Assembly: GCF_008369195.1 (NCBI RefSeq)
Contig: NZ_VOBC01000001.1
Coordinates: 1,922,001 to 1,986,000, forward strand
Direction: 5' to 3'
DNA: 64,000 nucleotides
Origin: Sporosarcina sp. ANT_H38
GTDB lineage: Bacteria > Bacillota > Bacilli > Bacillales_A > Planococcaceae
Part shown: one piece after another, positions 1-9,385 of the stretch
Layout of the letters: each line of letters opens with the position of its first letter
Position numbering within the stretch: position 1 is the stretch's first letter
Notes under the pieces: model-generated
The model's input: the letters and a program-made list of their open reading frames with translations, nothing else
What the model was told of the DNA's origin: nothing
Database searches by the model: none
Made by a program: the position numbers and the translations under genes

Positions 1-2
1 TT

Positions 3-293
3 CTAGATATCATCGAAAAGTCTAACAAAAAAACTACATCTCGCATATTAACTGATGTTGAATATAGCAGTGAAATTACTAAAAAAATGCACGAAGAACT
101 AGCTGAGTATGAAGCTACTACGACAAACGAAGATGCAGTCGAAGAACTTGCAGATTTGCTCGAACTGATTCATGCAGCAGCCGTTATTCATGATACAACT
201 TTCGAAGAACTGGAAAAAGTACGTCTGGATAAAGCGAAGAATCGCGGTGGATTTGATGAGCGTATTTTTCTTATTAAAGTAGAAGATGACTGA
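3..293 (+). CDS. MazG-like nucleoside triphosphate pyrophosphohydrolase (COG4997 type), 5' end outside window
   Basis: The reading frame is open to the window edge and already codes family-like residues (LDIIEKSNKKTTSRILTDVE) before the first ATG at 87, so about a dozen N-terminal residues are missing. The helical core has the EELAEYE and EELADLLELIHA metal-binding pattern of all-alpha NTP-PPases and the typical RGGFDERIFL ending. Members hydrolyse NTPs or phosphoribosyl-ATP-like nucleotides; the substrate here is unknown. The stop overlaps the start of the helicase remnant downstream, an arrangement suggesting an original two-gene unit. Confidence 0.85.
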   Translation, partial: LDIIEKSNKKTTSRILTDVEYSSEITKKMHEELAEYEATTTNEDAVEELADLLELIHAAAVIHDTTFEELEKVRLDKAKNRGGFDERIFLIKVEDD

Positions 294-806
294 AGTGCGG
301 TTAATTACTTCTTACTTAATTGGTGAAATTAAAGACCTGACACAAAAAGCAGAGAACATTTACTGGAGTGTTGCATTTGCGATGAAATCTGGCGTTCGAC
401 TTGTGTTGCCACATTTTAAAATGACTGCTGCAAATGGAGCCGAGATAAAAATAGTTATCGATGATTATTTACATATTACGCAGCCAGAGGCACTTGAACT
501 TTTATTCACAGAGTTGCCCAATGCGGAGATTCGGCTTTCGGATGAAAGTCGCGGTGTTTCCTTTCATCCGAAAGCCTATTTGTTCCGAGCTGACCAGGAT
601 TCTCACATTACTGCGGTTTCGTCGAATCGTTCAGCGTCTGCCATGATGCTCGGAATCGAAATGGAAAGAAAATCACTTCCCTTGTCCTATTGAAGTGGTT
701 CGTCAAAAGGGTAAATTTCATTTCAAGAAAATGCCTTTACAATCCACGTGACTCCATTACCCGAGCACGCGGAAATTTGTGACTATAGATTGCATACTTA
801 TTTTGT
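286..806 (+). pseudogene. PLD-domain DEAD/DEAH helicase remnant (N-terminus joined to C-terminal tail)
   Basis: The first ~125 codons match the N-terminal phospholipase-D-like domain of a large Bacillales helicase family (ITQPEALELL, GVSFHPKAYLF, SSNRSAS in place of the usual SSNLS). At about 664 the sequence jumps directly to the C-terminal tail of the same family (SGSSKG, PLPEHA, ICDYRLH in shifting frames). All the helicase motifs are gone. A TGG-to-TGA change (compare the copy at 13741) and an internal deletion of about 23 bp further break the tail. It overlaps the upstream pyrophosphohydrolase by 8 bases. Confidence 0.75.
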
Positions 807-895
807 TTAGTAACTTAAGTTTTTATTACCAATCTATTTCGCATCCCTCCCCACTCCTCTTAAAGAAGAGGAAAATGATGGTTGTTCCGATAAGC

Positions 896-1466
896 TTATA
901 TAAAAACGCAGCTATTTTTTTCAAACCAAGCTATGTATAGAGAATGAACCCCTGCGGTTAATTCTTCTTTGCTCAAACCTCCGAAACCAATCTGAACCAT
1001 GGATGTCTCAGCCTGATCTTTTTGTGTCCAAAAGTGCGATACACGATAGACTCTGGCCCCGTTCCCCCTCCGCAGTTTTAATCAACTCCTCTTCATTCAT
1101 ACCATTGTGCACTTGCAATAAAATATGCAGACCTGCATCCTGACCTATTATTGTCACTCGTGTCCCCATCAGTTTCTGATTCATTGAGATCAACAGAGAT
1201 TGTTTCAGTCTGTATACGTTACGCATTTTACGAATGTGTACTTCCCAATGTCCGTTTTTCATGAACAACTCAAGCGACTTCTGATGAAAAAGGGATACCG
1301 TTTGATCATACAATCGATAACCTTTCTTGTTATGGAGCTCCAATAAGGAAGGAGGCATAACCGGGAAGAAGGCATTTCGAGAAAGTTCCCAGATAAGACA
1401 GTGCGATAATTGATATCCAAGCCTTGTAAGGAAGGAATCGGTCACAAAGATGAACAATTCTAACAT
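896..1466 (-). pseudogene. MocR/PdxR-type GntR-aminotransferase regulator, C-terminal remnant
   Basis: The readable frame (1008-1466) carries the C-terminal half of a class I aminotransferase-like domain as found in MocR regulators: PPSLLE, LYDQTVS, LELFMKNGHWEVHIRKMR, GLHILLQVHN and MNEEELIK. The frame is lost near 1045, but the family ending (QIGFGGLSKEELTAGV...AWF) can be read in another frame down to a stop at 896. The HTH domain and PLP lysine region are absent. This is a decayed gene; no function is expected. Confidence 0.7.
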
Positions 1467-1727
1467 TCGAGTAATTATAGAAAAAACAAAGTGAAATCGC
1501 GTAGGTATTGATTAACTTGGTATAAATATAGAATTATATTTTATTCACTGATTGATGCCGTGCACAGGTACCTAAATTTTATTTAATAAACTTTCCCATC
1601 ATTATTAAACAAAGAAAAACCATTCTACATTTAATTTTATGTAGACTACGCTAATAAGAGGATATTATTCTATTAGCGGATGAAGTGAACGTAAATTGTT
1701 GGAGAAAAAATCGCAGGGATACGCCCG

Positions 1728-1757
1728 TTGACAAGCAACCTCAAGGTTGCTTATACT
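1728..1757 (+). promoter_or_regulatory. SigA promoter with palindromic operator filling the spacer
   Basis: TTGACA (1728-1733) and TATACT (1752-1757) are separated by 18 bp. Those 18 bp are exactly the inverted repeat AGCAACC-TCAA-GGTTGCT (1734-1751). A dimeric repressor bound there would block polymerase; the ArsR product just downstream is the obvious candidate (inference). The predicted +1 falls on or next to the ArsR ATG at 1764. Confidence 0.75.
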
Positions 1758-1763
1758 TGATGT

Positions 1764-2039
1764 ATGTGGGACAAAGACACTATATTCAAAGCACTCAGCG
1801 ACTCGACTCGGCGGCTGATATTAGACGAATTATCCGAACGCAATGAGATGACGTTGTATGAACTTACGGCCCGTCTCATTATGAAGCACGAACTTACCAT
1901 TTCGCGACAGGCGATTGCTAAACATCTTTCTTCATTGGATGATGCAGGACTCGTAAAATCAAAACGAAAGGGAAAATATCGAGTACTTATGTTCAACAAC
2001 GAACCACTTAAAAACTTGTTGAATGGGTGGATAGAGTAA
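1764..2039 (+). CDS. ArsR-family winged-helix transcriptional regulator
   Basis: 91 residues, a single winged-helix domain: IFKALSDSTRRLILDEL at the N-terminus, recognition helix region SRQAIAKHLSSLDDAGLVKS, then the beta-wing KRKGKYRVLMF. No metal-binding cysteine motif (ELCVCDL type) is present, so it is more like the SdpR/non-metal members. The start has no Shine-Dalgarno site and lies 6 nt after the -10 box, so the transcript is probably leaderless. It probably represses itself and the VOC gene that follows about 100 bp downstream. The inducer is unknown. Confidence 0.88.
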   Translation: MWDKDTIFKALSDSTRRLILDELSERNEMTLYELTARLIMKHELTISRQAIAKHLSSLDDAGLVKSKRKGKYRVLMFNNEPLKNLLNGWIE

Positions 2040-2140
2040 TTCATTTAAAATTATTCTTACAAATGATGAGGTTTTTCTGCTTGTAGCCAGATTGCTTGCA
2101 GAGCACCAACATGGTAATTATCAAAGGAGACGATAAAAGT

Positions 2141-2524
2141 ATGAAAATCATTGTTACCAGTTTATTCGTACAAGACCAAGACAAGGCACTGGAGTTTTAT
2201 TCAGAAAAGCTGGGATTTGCAACAAAGCATGATGTTCCTATGGGGAAATTCAGGTGGATTACGCTTGTTTCTCCCGATGATCATGACGGTACCGAGCTTT
2301 TACTCGAACCGAATGACCATCCTGCTGCCAAAGAGTATCAAAAGAAGATATTTTCGGAAGGCATCCCAGCAACAATGTTTGGCGTTGCAGATATTCATCA
2401 AGAGTACAAACGATTATTGGAAAACGGCGTGAAGTTTACTATGGAGCCGACAAAAATGGGCGAAGTCACAATAGCTGTCTTCGACGATACATGCGGAAAT
2501 CTTATTCAGATAATACAGCAGTAA
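2141..2524 (+). CDS. VOC (glyoxalase/bleomycin-resistance) superfamily protein
   Basis: About 127 residues with the paired beta-alpha-beta-beta-beta modules of the VOC fold: IIVTSLFVQDQDKALEFYSEKLGF at the start and a C-terminal ...IAVFDDTCGNLIQIIQQ containing the Asp-x-x-Gly-Asn pattern. I start at 2141 because AAAGGAG (2123-2129) lies 11 nt upstream; an in-frame ATG at 2096 has no ribosome site. It may be co-transcribed with the ArsR gene. Substrate unknown: members include lyases, dioxygenases and resistance proteins. Confidence 0.85.
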   Translation: MKIIVTSLFVQDQDKALEFYSEKLGFATKHDVPMGKFRWITLVSPDDHDGTELLLEPNDHPAAKEYQKKIFSEGIPATMFGVADIHQEYKRLLENGVKFTMEPTKMGEVTIAVFDDTCGNLIQIIQQ

Positions 2525-2615
2525 CTTCATTTAGATGTCCCGAAACTTACAGATTTAAATTGAGTAGTAATGTACAACACCAGTCAGCATATCCACTCCA
2601 ATCGCATAAATAATA

Positions 2616-2655
2616 TCAAAAAGTTCAGCCACATCTGTTTAGGCTGAGCTTTTTC
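2616..2655. terminator. Intrinsic terminator after ArsR-VOC
   Basis: The stem AGTTCAGCC (2622-2630) pairs with GGCTGAGCT (2642-2650, one G:U), preceded by an A-run and followed by TTTTTC, so it can act on either strand. Confidence 0.75.
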
Positions 2656-2732
2656 TTGCCTAACCCAAAAGGATATACTACTAGCAATTTTACTAACTGA
2701 GTCCCGTTCAACATAAATGCCAACTACGGTAT

Positions 2733-2930
2733 TCACATATTAACTACTGAAACCAACTCCTGCTTTTCCTTCAACTGCTCAAACAACTTCTCCACTGTCC
2801 CCATCCCAAAGTTCTTATACTTCGCAAGAATCACAAGTTCCTTTGGCAGCTATTCTGCTACGATGACGTTTTCAAGGATTGTCTCGATGAATGTGCGCAC
2901 ATATGCCAGCATGGTGTGTGGACGTGTGAA
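2733..2930 (-). pseudogene. Unidentified C-terminal gene remnant
   Basis: On the minus strand a protein-like stretch reads TMLAYVRTFIETILENVIVAE, a stop, then LPKELVILAKYKNFGMGTVE and KLFEQLKEKQELVSVVNM before a terminal stop. The regular amphipathic pattern across the in-frame stop looks like a broken coding sequence. I do not recognise the family. GTACC/GGCAC-containing palindromic bits lie just to its right (2950-2995). Confidence 0.35.
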
Positions 2931-3008
2931 TCACGCGGTTCAAGAAGTGGTACCTGTGGCACAAAAAACAATTGAGATGTGTGAGTACCTGGCACTTTTC
3001 TTACTTAA

Positions 3009-3479
3009 TTAGAATTCCACCTAAAAGCAAATGCCGATTCTCGATTTGTCAGTCAAGAGTTCGGCTCCTCCCCTGGCCTGCTTAGATATGCAGGAGAATT
3101 AAGTGGCATCGAACTAGATATCTTTGAAAGGTATAAGAATTGGATTCAAGAAGCAACATCTACAGGGATGACGAAAAGCTATAAGATGATCGTGCTTCAC
3201 TATATGCTTTCAAGAGGGCAAGATAGCTGGCTTAACCCAGTCACTCCTGAGCAAATCGCTCCTTATTTCCATCGTTATTTCTCGGAAAAAGACTATAGTA
3301 TACGAACAGATTTCTCTGATAAACAAGGGAAAGAACTTCGTACCTATAATGAAAAGAAAATCACTTCTCTTCTCACTCCATTACCCGAGCACGCGCAGAT
3401 TCTTTATCGCTGGACTGAGGAAATTTGTGACTATAGATTGCATGCTTATTTTGAGCGAAAATCGAATTTTATCGAGTGA
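3009..3479 (+). pseudogene. PLD/DEAD helicase C-terminal fragment (second copy)
   Basis: Open from 3009, without its own start, this reads the C-terminal region of the same helicase family as at 286: FERYKNWIQEA, MTKSYKMIVLHYMLSRG, PVTPEQIAPYFHRYFSEKDY, FSDKQGKELRTYNEKKITSLL, then PLPEHAQILYRWTEEICDYR and LHAYFERK. A segment present in the 13741 copy (SSYWSGSSKGLVTFQDNVFT) is deleted in frame here. A translated piece would start at 3168 at best; I regard it as a relic. Confidence 0.7.
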
Positions 3480-4022
3480 ATTTACTTTTCAATTTCCCAA
3501 TTTGAATACCAGTTATGGAGAATCATTATATTTGTAGAGATAAAGATTCCCTTCAAATCCGCTTAGGAATGACTTTCACCATAAGTCAAGCAGCCTTGCC
3601 GCAATTCTAATGGCTTCGGCTACCCCTATTAGGTGCCTTCGCTTAAATTTCATTAGTATACATAAGTTAAATATATATAGAAGTTCACATTTACGAATGC
3701 ACATACAGAAAAGACTAGATAGTCATAAACATATCTAATCTTCATATTATTTTCATGTAATTGTAGTGTGACTACTGCATAGGTATTTCAAATTAATATG
3801 CATGGGGTAGTTTTCGTTTTTGTGCTGATTGTATAACTGATATTTTTACTGTTAATGGTGAAGTAAGAGAAAGCCACGTCGAGACTTTCCCTTGCTTCGT
3901 GTTCTGAGCATATACTCGATTTACCGAACTTGCCATTCGATATTAGACGCTGTATATAAACAATCACGATTGTTCCAACTTCCACAAAGCATGATTTATA
4001 TGCTATTTGCGTAAAGTCACAC
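3480..4022. other. Gap with no supported gene
   Basis: About 540 AT-rich bases. A 65-codon minus-strand frame at 3788-3985 has no ribosome site and no recognisable family. I see no convincing terminator for the upstream-transcribed PTS operon here. Confidence 0.4.
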
Positions 4023-4523
4023 TCAACTCTTTAACTCCAATTTTAACAATATATCTTTTCCATTTACTACCTCACTAGATTTAGAAATAGACATACTTTT
4101 GACAAGTTCCCCATTTGTGATGATGATTGGCGTTATAATACTTGGAACTCTTTCTTTAACGAAAGCCAGGTCGACATTTATCAGTAGCTGACCAACTGTT
4201 ACTTCTTGGCCTGTTTCAACGTATGTTGTAAATCCTTCCCCATTCAAACTAACCGTTTCTAATCCAATATGAATTAGTATCTCAAGCCCATTTTTCGATT
4301 TTAATGCAATCGCATGCTTGGTTGGAAAGACATAAATAACCGTTCCGTCGATTGGAGACACTATTTCCCCTTCTGCCGGAAGGACAGCAATACCATCACC
4401 CATCATCTTAGTTGAGAACACTGGATCTGGAACCTCCGATAACGCTATTACTTTTCCTTTCACAGGAGAAATAACAACTTCTTCTATTGTTTTGGTCATA
4501 AAACCTAAGCTTTTTTTAAACAC
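4023..4523 (-). CDS. PTS glucose-family EIIA component
   Basis: 166 residues from a GTG at 4523 that follows AAAGGGGGAG at good spacing; an in-frame ATG at 4544 overlaps that site. Typical EIIA-Glc fold: SPVKGKVIALSEVPDPVFSTKMMG, GEIVSPIDGTV, then the two active histidines, His70 in PTKHAIAL and His85 in ILIHIGLETV (the phosphorylated one). It passes phosphate from HPr to the EIIB domain of the neighbouring transporter. Last gene of the catabolic operon. Because it is a separate EIIA inside the operon, it is probably dedicated to this transporter. Confidence 0.92.
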   Translation of the reverse strand: MFKKSLGFMTKTIEEVVISPVKGKVIALSEVPDPVFSTKMMGDGIAVLPAEGEIVSPIDGTVIYVFPTKHAIALKSKNGLEILIHIGLETVSLNGEGFTTYVETGQEVTVGQLLINVDLAFVKERVPSIITPIIITNGELVKSMSISKSSEVVNGKDILLKLELKS

Positions 4524-4560
4524 AAATACTCCCCCTTTAAGCACCCATTTTAAGGTATTA

Positions 4561-6168
4561 CTATTCCATCCCTAATTCATCTTTTACCTGACTAGCCAAG
4601 GTTATCACGTGTGTTCCATATATAATTTGCAGGAAGTTTCCGTTCCGTACAACTCCCTTTGCACCAAGTTCATTGACCCATTTGTCATCGTTATCAACTT
4701 TGCTTACATTCATAACTTCAACGCGCAATCTTGTTGCGCAATTAGTTATGTTCTTAATGTTAACTCCGCCACCCAGAGATTGAATGATCCCAGAAATCTG
4801 ATCGTTTACTCCTGATTCTTTTTGTTGAATATAATCTTTTTTTGAGTAAAGTTTGATATTGTCGTCTTTTTCTTCCCGGCCAGGGGTGTTCATATTAAAT
4901 TTCAGAATAGCCCAACGGAAACTGAAAAAATAGGTTGCAAAATAGGCAGGGATCAGAAATAATAACGCTATAGCATGAACTTTATCAGGTTGCAATAGGT
5001 TTGGGAACATATCACGAACAGCCACTCCAGTAATTGATACATTTAGCGCCTCAGTTAATACATACGATAGTCCAGATAAAGGTACATGAATTAAGAAGTA
5101 CAATAAAGGCTGTACAAATAAGAAAGTATACTCAATTGGTTCTGTAACTCCAATCAAAACTGCCGTCGTTATCGCCGGAACTAGTATACTTGCAACCTTT
5201 TTCCGATTTTCTGGTTTTGCTGTATAATATATTGCAAGAGCTGCACCAGGCAAACCACCAAAATGAAATAAGATTCTCCCCGTTGTAAAGTTCCTTACAA
5301 TGTACTCTGATTCAGTAGGTGATCCCATTTGAGCTAACATAATATTACGGACACCTTCATACAATGTTCCGTCCACCAGCATTGTGCCGCCAACTTTTGT
5401 ATACTCGATTGGAAAAGCAATTAAATGATGAATTCCGATTGGTAATAATGCACGATCTGCTGCACCAAACACAAATGTTCCAATTAAACCACTTGTAGTA
5501 ATAAAGTCACTAAAACTAGCCAATCCAAGTCCAATGTAAGGCCATACATAATAAAGTAAGATACCTACAGGAATTGTTGCGATAGCAATAACAATTTGGA
5601 CGTATCTAGGACCTGCAAAGAAAGAAAGAGCATTTGGTAATTGTTTCTGATAATATTTATTATGGATAAAACTCGTAATAATACCTGCAATAAGCCCTGA
5701 GAAGATACCCATATTATAACTATAGATACCAAGCACGTGACCAAAGAGTGAATTGAAATTTTGCGCATCCAGTTCTGTGTAACCAGTTTGCATCAAAGCT
5801 TCAATCGTAGTGGTTTCAGGTGTTAGATTGTTTATGTTTAACATTGTATTAATTACTGTATTTATTCCTAGAAAAAGTACAAGCCCACCGAATGCTGCCC
5901 ATCCTTTTTCTTTTTTTGATAAACCAAATGCAAGACCTACAGCAAAAAATACAGGTAAAAACCTCATAACCATAAAACCTAAGTTATTAAGGATTAAAAA
6001 GAAATTATGAGCAATATTACCTTCTTTAATTAACCAACCTAAATGAAGAGCTTTAACATTCTCGATGTTTGCAAAAGCAGCTCCAATACCAATAAAAATA
6101 CCAGCAATTATTAGTAGAATAACTGGAATCATCATTGAACCTGCGAACACTTGAATTCTTTGCTTCAT
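4561..6168 (-). CDS. PTS glucose-family EIICB permease
   Basis: About 535 residues. The EIIC domain has roughly ten membrane segments and the family loop GIHHLIAFPIEYTKVGG and GVTEPIEYTF; the C-terminal EIIB domain has the phosphocysteine Cys477 in NCATRLRVEV. It imports and phosphorylates a sugar or sugar derivative. I chose the ATG at 6168, preceded by AGGAGT at 7 nt; the longer frame from 6225 overlaps the dipeptidase stop and has no ribosome site. The family covers glucose, N-acetylglucosamine, maltose and others; specificity cannot be read here. Confidence 0.92.
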   Translation of the reverse strand: MKQRIQVFAGSMMIPVILLIIAGIFIGIGAAFANIENVKALHLGWLIKEGNIAHNFFLILNNLGFMVMRFLPVFFAVGLAFGLSKKEKGWAAFGGLVLFLGINTVINTMLNINNLTPETTTIEALMQTGYTELDAQNFNSLFGHVLGIYSYNMGIFSGLIAGIITSFIHNKYYQKQLPNALSFFAGPRYVQIVIAIATIPVGILLYYVWPYIGLGLASFSDFITTSGLIGTFVFGAADRALLPIGIHHLIAFPIEYTKVGGTMLVDGTLYEGVRNIMLAQMGSPTESEYIVRNFTTGRILFHFGGLPGAALAIYYTAKPENRKKVASILVPAITTAVLIGVTEPIEYTFLFVQPLLYFLIHVPLSGLSYVLTEALNVSITGVAVRDMFPNLLQPDKVHAIALLFLIPAYFATYFFSFRWAILKFNMNTPGREEKDDNIKLYSKKDYIQQKESGVNDQISGIIQSLGGGVNIKNITNCATRLRVEVMNVSKVDNDDKWVNELGAKGVVRNGNFLQIIYGTHVITLASQVKDELGME

Positions 6169-6221
6169 TCCCTCACTCCTTATTTGATTAGAGTTTTGAC
6201 TAAGAGTTAAACTTGATACTT

Positions 6222-7628
6222 TCATCTAGTAGCTAATAACCTAAGTGTTTCACAATAAATAATGATTGCTTTATAGAGAGTTTCAATCCGGATTTTTTCA
6301 TTCTGCTTATGTGTGTTAGGAGTATCCCCCTGAAATGATGGTCCAAAAGCAACACCACAATTTAATGCCCTAGCATAGGATATCCCCCCCTTTGTCATGA
6401 GCTCCGCATTTTCCCCAGTGACCCTCTTATACGCTTGTTGCAATGTTGTTATTAACTCGGAATCTGGATGAACATACAACGGCTGATGTACTTTGCTAAT
6501 TTCTAAGGACAAACAATTTATTACAGAAAATTCAGTTAATTTATTTTGCACATTCTCTTGAGTCCGGCTTTTAGGAAATCTATAATCGAAAGCGATTTCA
6601 AATTCCCTTCCCTTATACAAGACATAGGGTATACTTAAGGTTGTTTCACCCATCTCTGAATCTTCATCATATAACCCCATTTTTTCCCCATGAACGTCAT
6701 CGAGTAAAAATCTCTCCAGAAGGCCCTTGAAATTTCTTCCTTTTCCAATCCCCCCCTCAATGCACATTAAGTCTCTACCGAACTTAAATATAGCATTTGC
6801 GCCTTTATGTGGATTTCTTGATAATGTTTTCTCCCCCCTGTAGATAGCGGTTACAATTTCATTATCACAATGTACTTCAGCGGCTTCAATTAGAATATCT
6901 TTTAATGAATTGGGGTTGTGACTATGAAACTTCACGATCAGATTTTCACAAATAAACCCTCTTTGTTTTTCGCTTTCAATAACTAATAAATCATGTTGGG
7001 ATTCTTTTATTGGTAGTTCATCATCTTTCAGATAAAAAGAACCTTGGATTACTCCTTTCTCACCATTTACAATGGGAAAATCTCCGTCCGGAGAAAACGC
7101 CATAATTGGTTGGGGATTATATTTAAAATAATGATCCATGCATTCCCAACTTGTTTCCTCCGCACCTCCCAAAATAAGTCGAACTTTTCTATTAAATACA
7201 AAACCCAAATCCCTTAATATTTTCATCGCATAATAAGAAGCAAGTGCAGGTGCCTTATCATCATTAACCCCCCTACCGTATAGAAAGCCATCATGATTAG
7301 TTAATATAAAAGGATCAAACGACCAATCATCTTTTTCTCCCTCTGGAACAATATCAAGATGGGCGAGAATTCCAATCACCTCTTCCCCTTGACCGCTTTC
7401 GATATGAAGGGCATATCCATCGAAATCAACATTTATAAAAGAATCCCTTTCTGCAAAAGAAATCATCTTATCAAAAGCATCTCTGATTCCCATACCAAAT
7501 GGTGAATTCGAATCTTTGGACTCTAGATCGCGCACAGAGCGTATAGCTACTAATTCAGCCAGATCATCCATTAGCTGTTCCTCATAATATCGGAGTCTTT
7601 CATAATAGCTGTCTATCAAATTACCCAC
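6222..7628 (-). CDS. M20 metallopeptidase, PepV/Sapep-type dipeptidase
   Basis: 468 residues. Metal ligands and catalytic residues of the M20 family are visible: His90-Leu-Asp92 (AHLDIVPEGE), Asp123 in GRGVNDDKAP and the GGAEETSWE glutamates. An inserted lid domain and the C-terminal GISYARALNCGVAFGPSF stretch fit PepV-like dipeptidases, which remove N-terminal residues from short peptides in the cytoplasm. GTG start at 7628 after AAGGAGG. It sits between the aldolase and the PTS permease, so its substrate may be a peptide or amide-linked compound brought in by that permease (inference). Confidence 0.88.
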   Translation of the reverse strand: MGNLIDSYYERLRYYEEQLMDDLAELVAIRSVRDLESKDSNSPFGMGIRDAFDKMISFAERDSFINVDFDGYALHIESGQGEEVIGILAHLDIVPEGEKDDWSFDPFILTNHDGFLYGRGVNDDKAPALASYYAMKILRDLGFVFNRKVRLILGGAEETSWECMDHYFKYNPQPIMAFSPDGDFPIVNGEKGVIQGSFYLKDDELPIKESQHDLLVIESEKQRGFICENLIVKFHSHNPNSLKDILIEAAEVHCDNEIVTAIYRGEKTLSRNPHKGANAIFKFGRDLMCIEGGIGKGRNFKGLLERFLLDDVHGEKMGLYDEDSEMGETTLSIPYVLYKGREFEIAFDYRFPKSRTQENVQNKLTEFSVINCLSLEISKVHQPLYVHPDSELITTLQQAYKRVTGENAELMTKGGISYARALNCGVAFGPSFQGDTPNTHKQNEKIRIETLYKAIIIYCETLRLLATR

Positions 7629-7642
7629 CTACTATTACCTCC

Positions 7643-8287
7643 TTAGTCAACCTCCAAAACTTTCTTCATGTCTATTTCAAACGTTTCTACTCCCAATATC
7701 GTTAAGGGATGATGGAAACTACCATCTATTAATTGAAATGGCACGGCTATATAGTCAGCGTAAAGTGCTACTTCTTGGAGCTGAAACTTAGTTCGAATGC
7801 TGGACGCCACAACCTTTGCTTCATACCCTTTTGATTGAATAATCGTTGAGACATTCCGTACAAATTCTAATCCATCTATTCCAAGTTCTTCATTCCTGGC
7901 AACAAAAAGAAATAAATAATCTGCGTTAGCATTTAAGGACAACATGGCCTGATTCACATCAAAAACTAATGTCATAGCCGTCTTGATTCCCTTTTGATGC
8001 AAATAATTAGCTAATTTCAAACCTAGGGCTGAATAGTTTAATTTGATAATGATTTCGCCATTTGAAATTTCGGTAAGTAAATTAACTTCATCTACCATCT
8101 CTTCAAAATCGGTGCCTATCACTTCTGCAGTGAGCAAGATATTTTTCTTGCTATATTTTTTTATAAATTCATAGTAGTTAACATTTCCTTTAGCATATAA
8201 GGTTGGATTTGCTGTAACGCCCACAACTCCCATCTCTAATGCTTGCGCAATTTCTAATTCATTTGTAGAATCAATTAAATATTTCAC
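7643..8287 (-). CDS. Fructose-6-phosphate aldolase/transaldolase-like (FSA/TalC family)
   Basis: 214 residues, the length of short transaldolases. A TIM barrel starts MKYLIDSTN with Asp6, then VTANPTL (Asn27) and the Schiff-base lysine Lys82 in EIIIKLNYS, plus VFDVNQAMLSLNANADYLFLFVAR. Family members cleave or transfer a dihydroxyacetone unit of fructose 6-phosphate or related ketoses. It lies 14 nt upstream of the dipeptidase and 96 nt downstream of glpX. It may cleave the sugar phosphate of this pathway. The KLNYS following the lysine differs from the usual KIP, so specificity may differ. Confidence 0.85.
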   Translation of the reverse strand: MKYLIDSTNELEIAQALEMGVVGVTANPTLYAKGNVNYYEFIKKYSKKNILLTAEVIGTDFEEMVDEVNLLTEISNGEIIIKLNYSALGLKLANYLHQKGIKTAMTLVFDVNQAMLSLNANADYLFLFVARNEELGIDGLEFVRNVSTIIQSKGYEAKVVASSIRTKFQLQEVALYADYIAVPFQLIDGSFHHPLTILGVETFEIDMKKVLEVD

Positions 8288-8383
8288 GTCTTACCTCCTT
8301 GGCCAATAGATTTCTTTCGTTGCCAGGGGAAGAGGGATTGAATTCCACCCTCGTTCTTCCCTATGACAATCACTTGACTACTA

Positions 8384-9373
8384 TTAAAAACTTGTTAATG
8401 AATGCTCAGTGGCTATATACTGGGCTACATTGTCTTTTCCCGTTAATAACAAACTATGAGTATTTATTTTCTGATTATGCTGCTTGATGACCCCTTGTAA
8501 AACCTCTGTATTCGTAATGCCCGTGGCAATAAATACAGCCTCGTTATCACCTACAAGATCATCTAACGTTAAAATACTGTCTACATCAATCCCCATACTT
8601 AAACACCTTTTCAATTCTTGGATGGAAATAGCCTCATTTTCCGGCGTCGCCCCCTTTACTTGCGAGCGAAACAGTAACTTGGCATTCATTTCACCGCCGA
8701 GTGCTTTTAAGGCTACAGCGGATATCACTCCTTCTGGTGCTCCACCAATCCCATAAAGTAAATCAATGTTTCCTTTTTCCAATGCAATTTGTAGACCACC
8801 AATTACATCCCCTTCAGGAGGAGTAAACACCCGAATTCCTTTACTTCTTAACGTTTGAATAATCGAAGTATGTCTCGGTTTATCCAATACGATTATTGTC
8901 ATTTCGTGAAGCTTTTTCCCCAATTTCTTTGCAACACTCATAATATTTTCTTCAAGGGATTTTGTAAGATCGATGGCACCTTTGCCATTTGGCCCAACCA
9001 TAATTTTCTCCATATACATATCTGGCGCGCTAAAAAGTCTTCCTTTTTGTGCTAATGCCATTACTGTAATGGCACCTGCAATCCCTTTTGCTGATGATGA
9101 TGTACATTCAATCGGATCGACTGCAACATCGTAGTGAACTTCAGACTTCATATTTCCCAAACGCTCACCTTCATAAAGCATGGGTGCATCATCTATTTCA
9201 CCTTCACCGATTACAATCTCAAAGCATACGTTTAGCTTGTTTAGTCCCGTTCTTATTGCCTCAACTGCTACTAAATCGATTTTCGCCTTATCTCCCATCC
9301 CAATCCAATGATAGGCATCAATCGCTACTTGTTCACACGTTTTTACAAGAGCTAGTTGTACTTCTTCCTTCAT
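8384..9373 (-). CDS. glpX: Class II fructose-1,6-bisphosphatase-like protein
   Basis: 329 residues, full GlpX length. Conserved blocks: GEGEIDDAPMLYEGE, SAPDMYMEKIMVGP, LDKPRHTSII, GIGGAPEGVISAVALKALGG and ATGITNTEVLQG. GlpX enzymes hydrolyse fructose 1,6-bisphosphate or sedoheptulose 1,7-bisphosphate with metal. The usual DPIEGT motif reads DPIECTSSSAKG, a Gly-to-Cys change in a normally invariant loop. Its stop lies 96 nt before the aldolase, and its start is 12 nt after the dehydrogenase stop. In this operon it may act on a non-standard sugar bisphosphate. Confidence 0.88.
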   Translation of the reverse strand: MKEEVQLALVKTCEQVAIDAYHWIGMGDKAKIDLVAVEAIRTGLNKLNVCFEIVIGEGEIDDAPMLYEGERLGNMKSEVHYDVAVDPIECTSSSAKGIAGAITVMALAQKGRLFSAPDMYMEKIMVGPNGKGAIDLTKSLEENIMSVAKKLGKKLHEMTIIVLDKPRHTSIIQTLRSKGIRVFTPPEGDVIGGLQIALEKGNIDLLYGIGGAPEGVISAVALKALGGEMNAKLLFRSQVKGATPENEAISIQELKRCLSMGIDVDSILTLDDLVGDNEAVFIATGITNTEVLQGVIKQHNQKINTHSLLLTGKDNVAQYIATEHSLTSF

Positions 9374-9385
9374 TTCTACACCACC

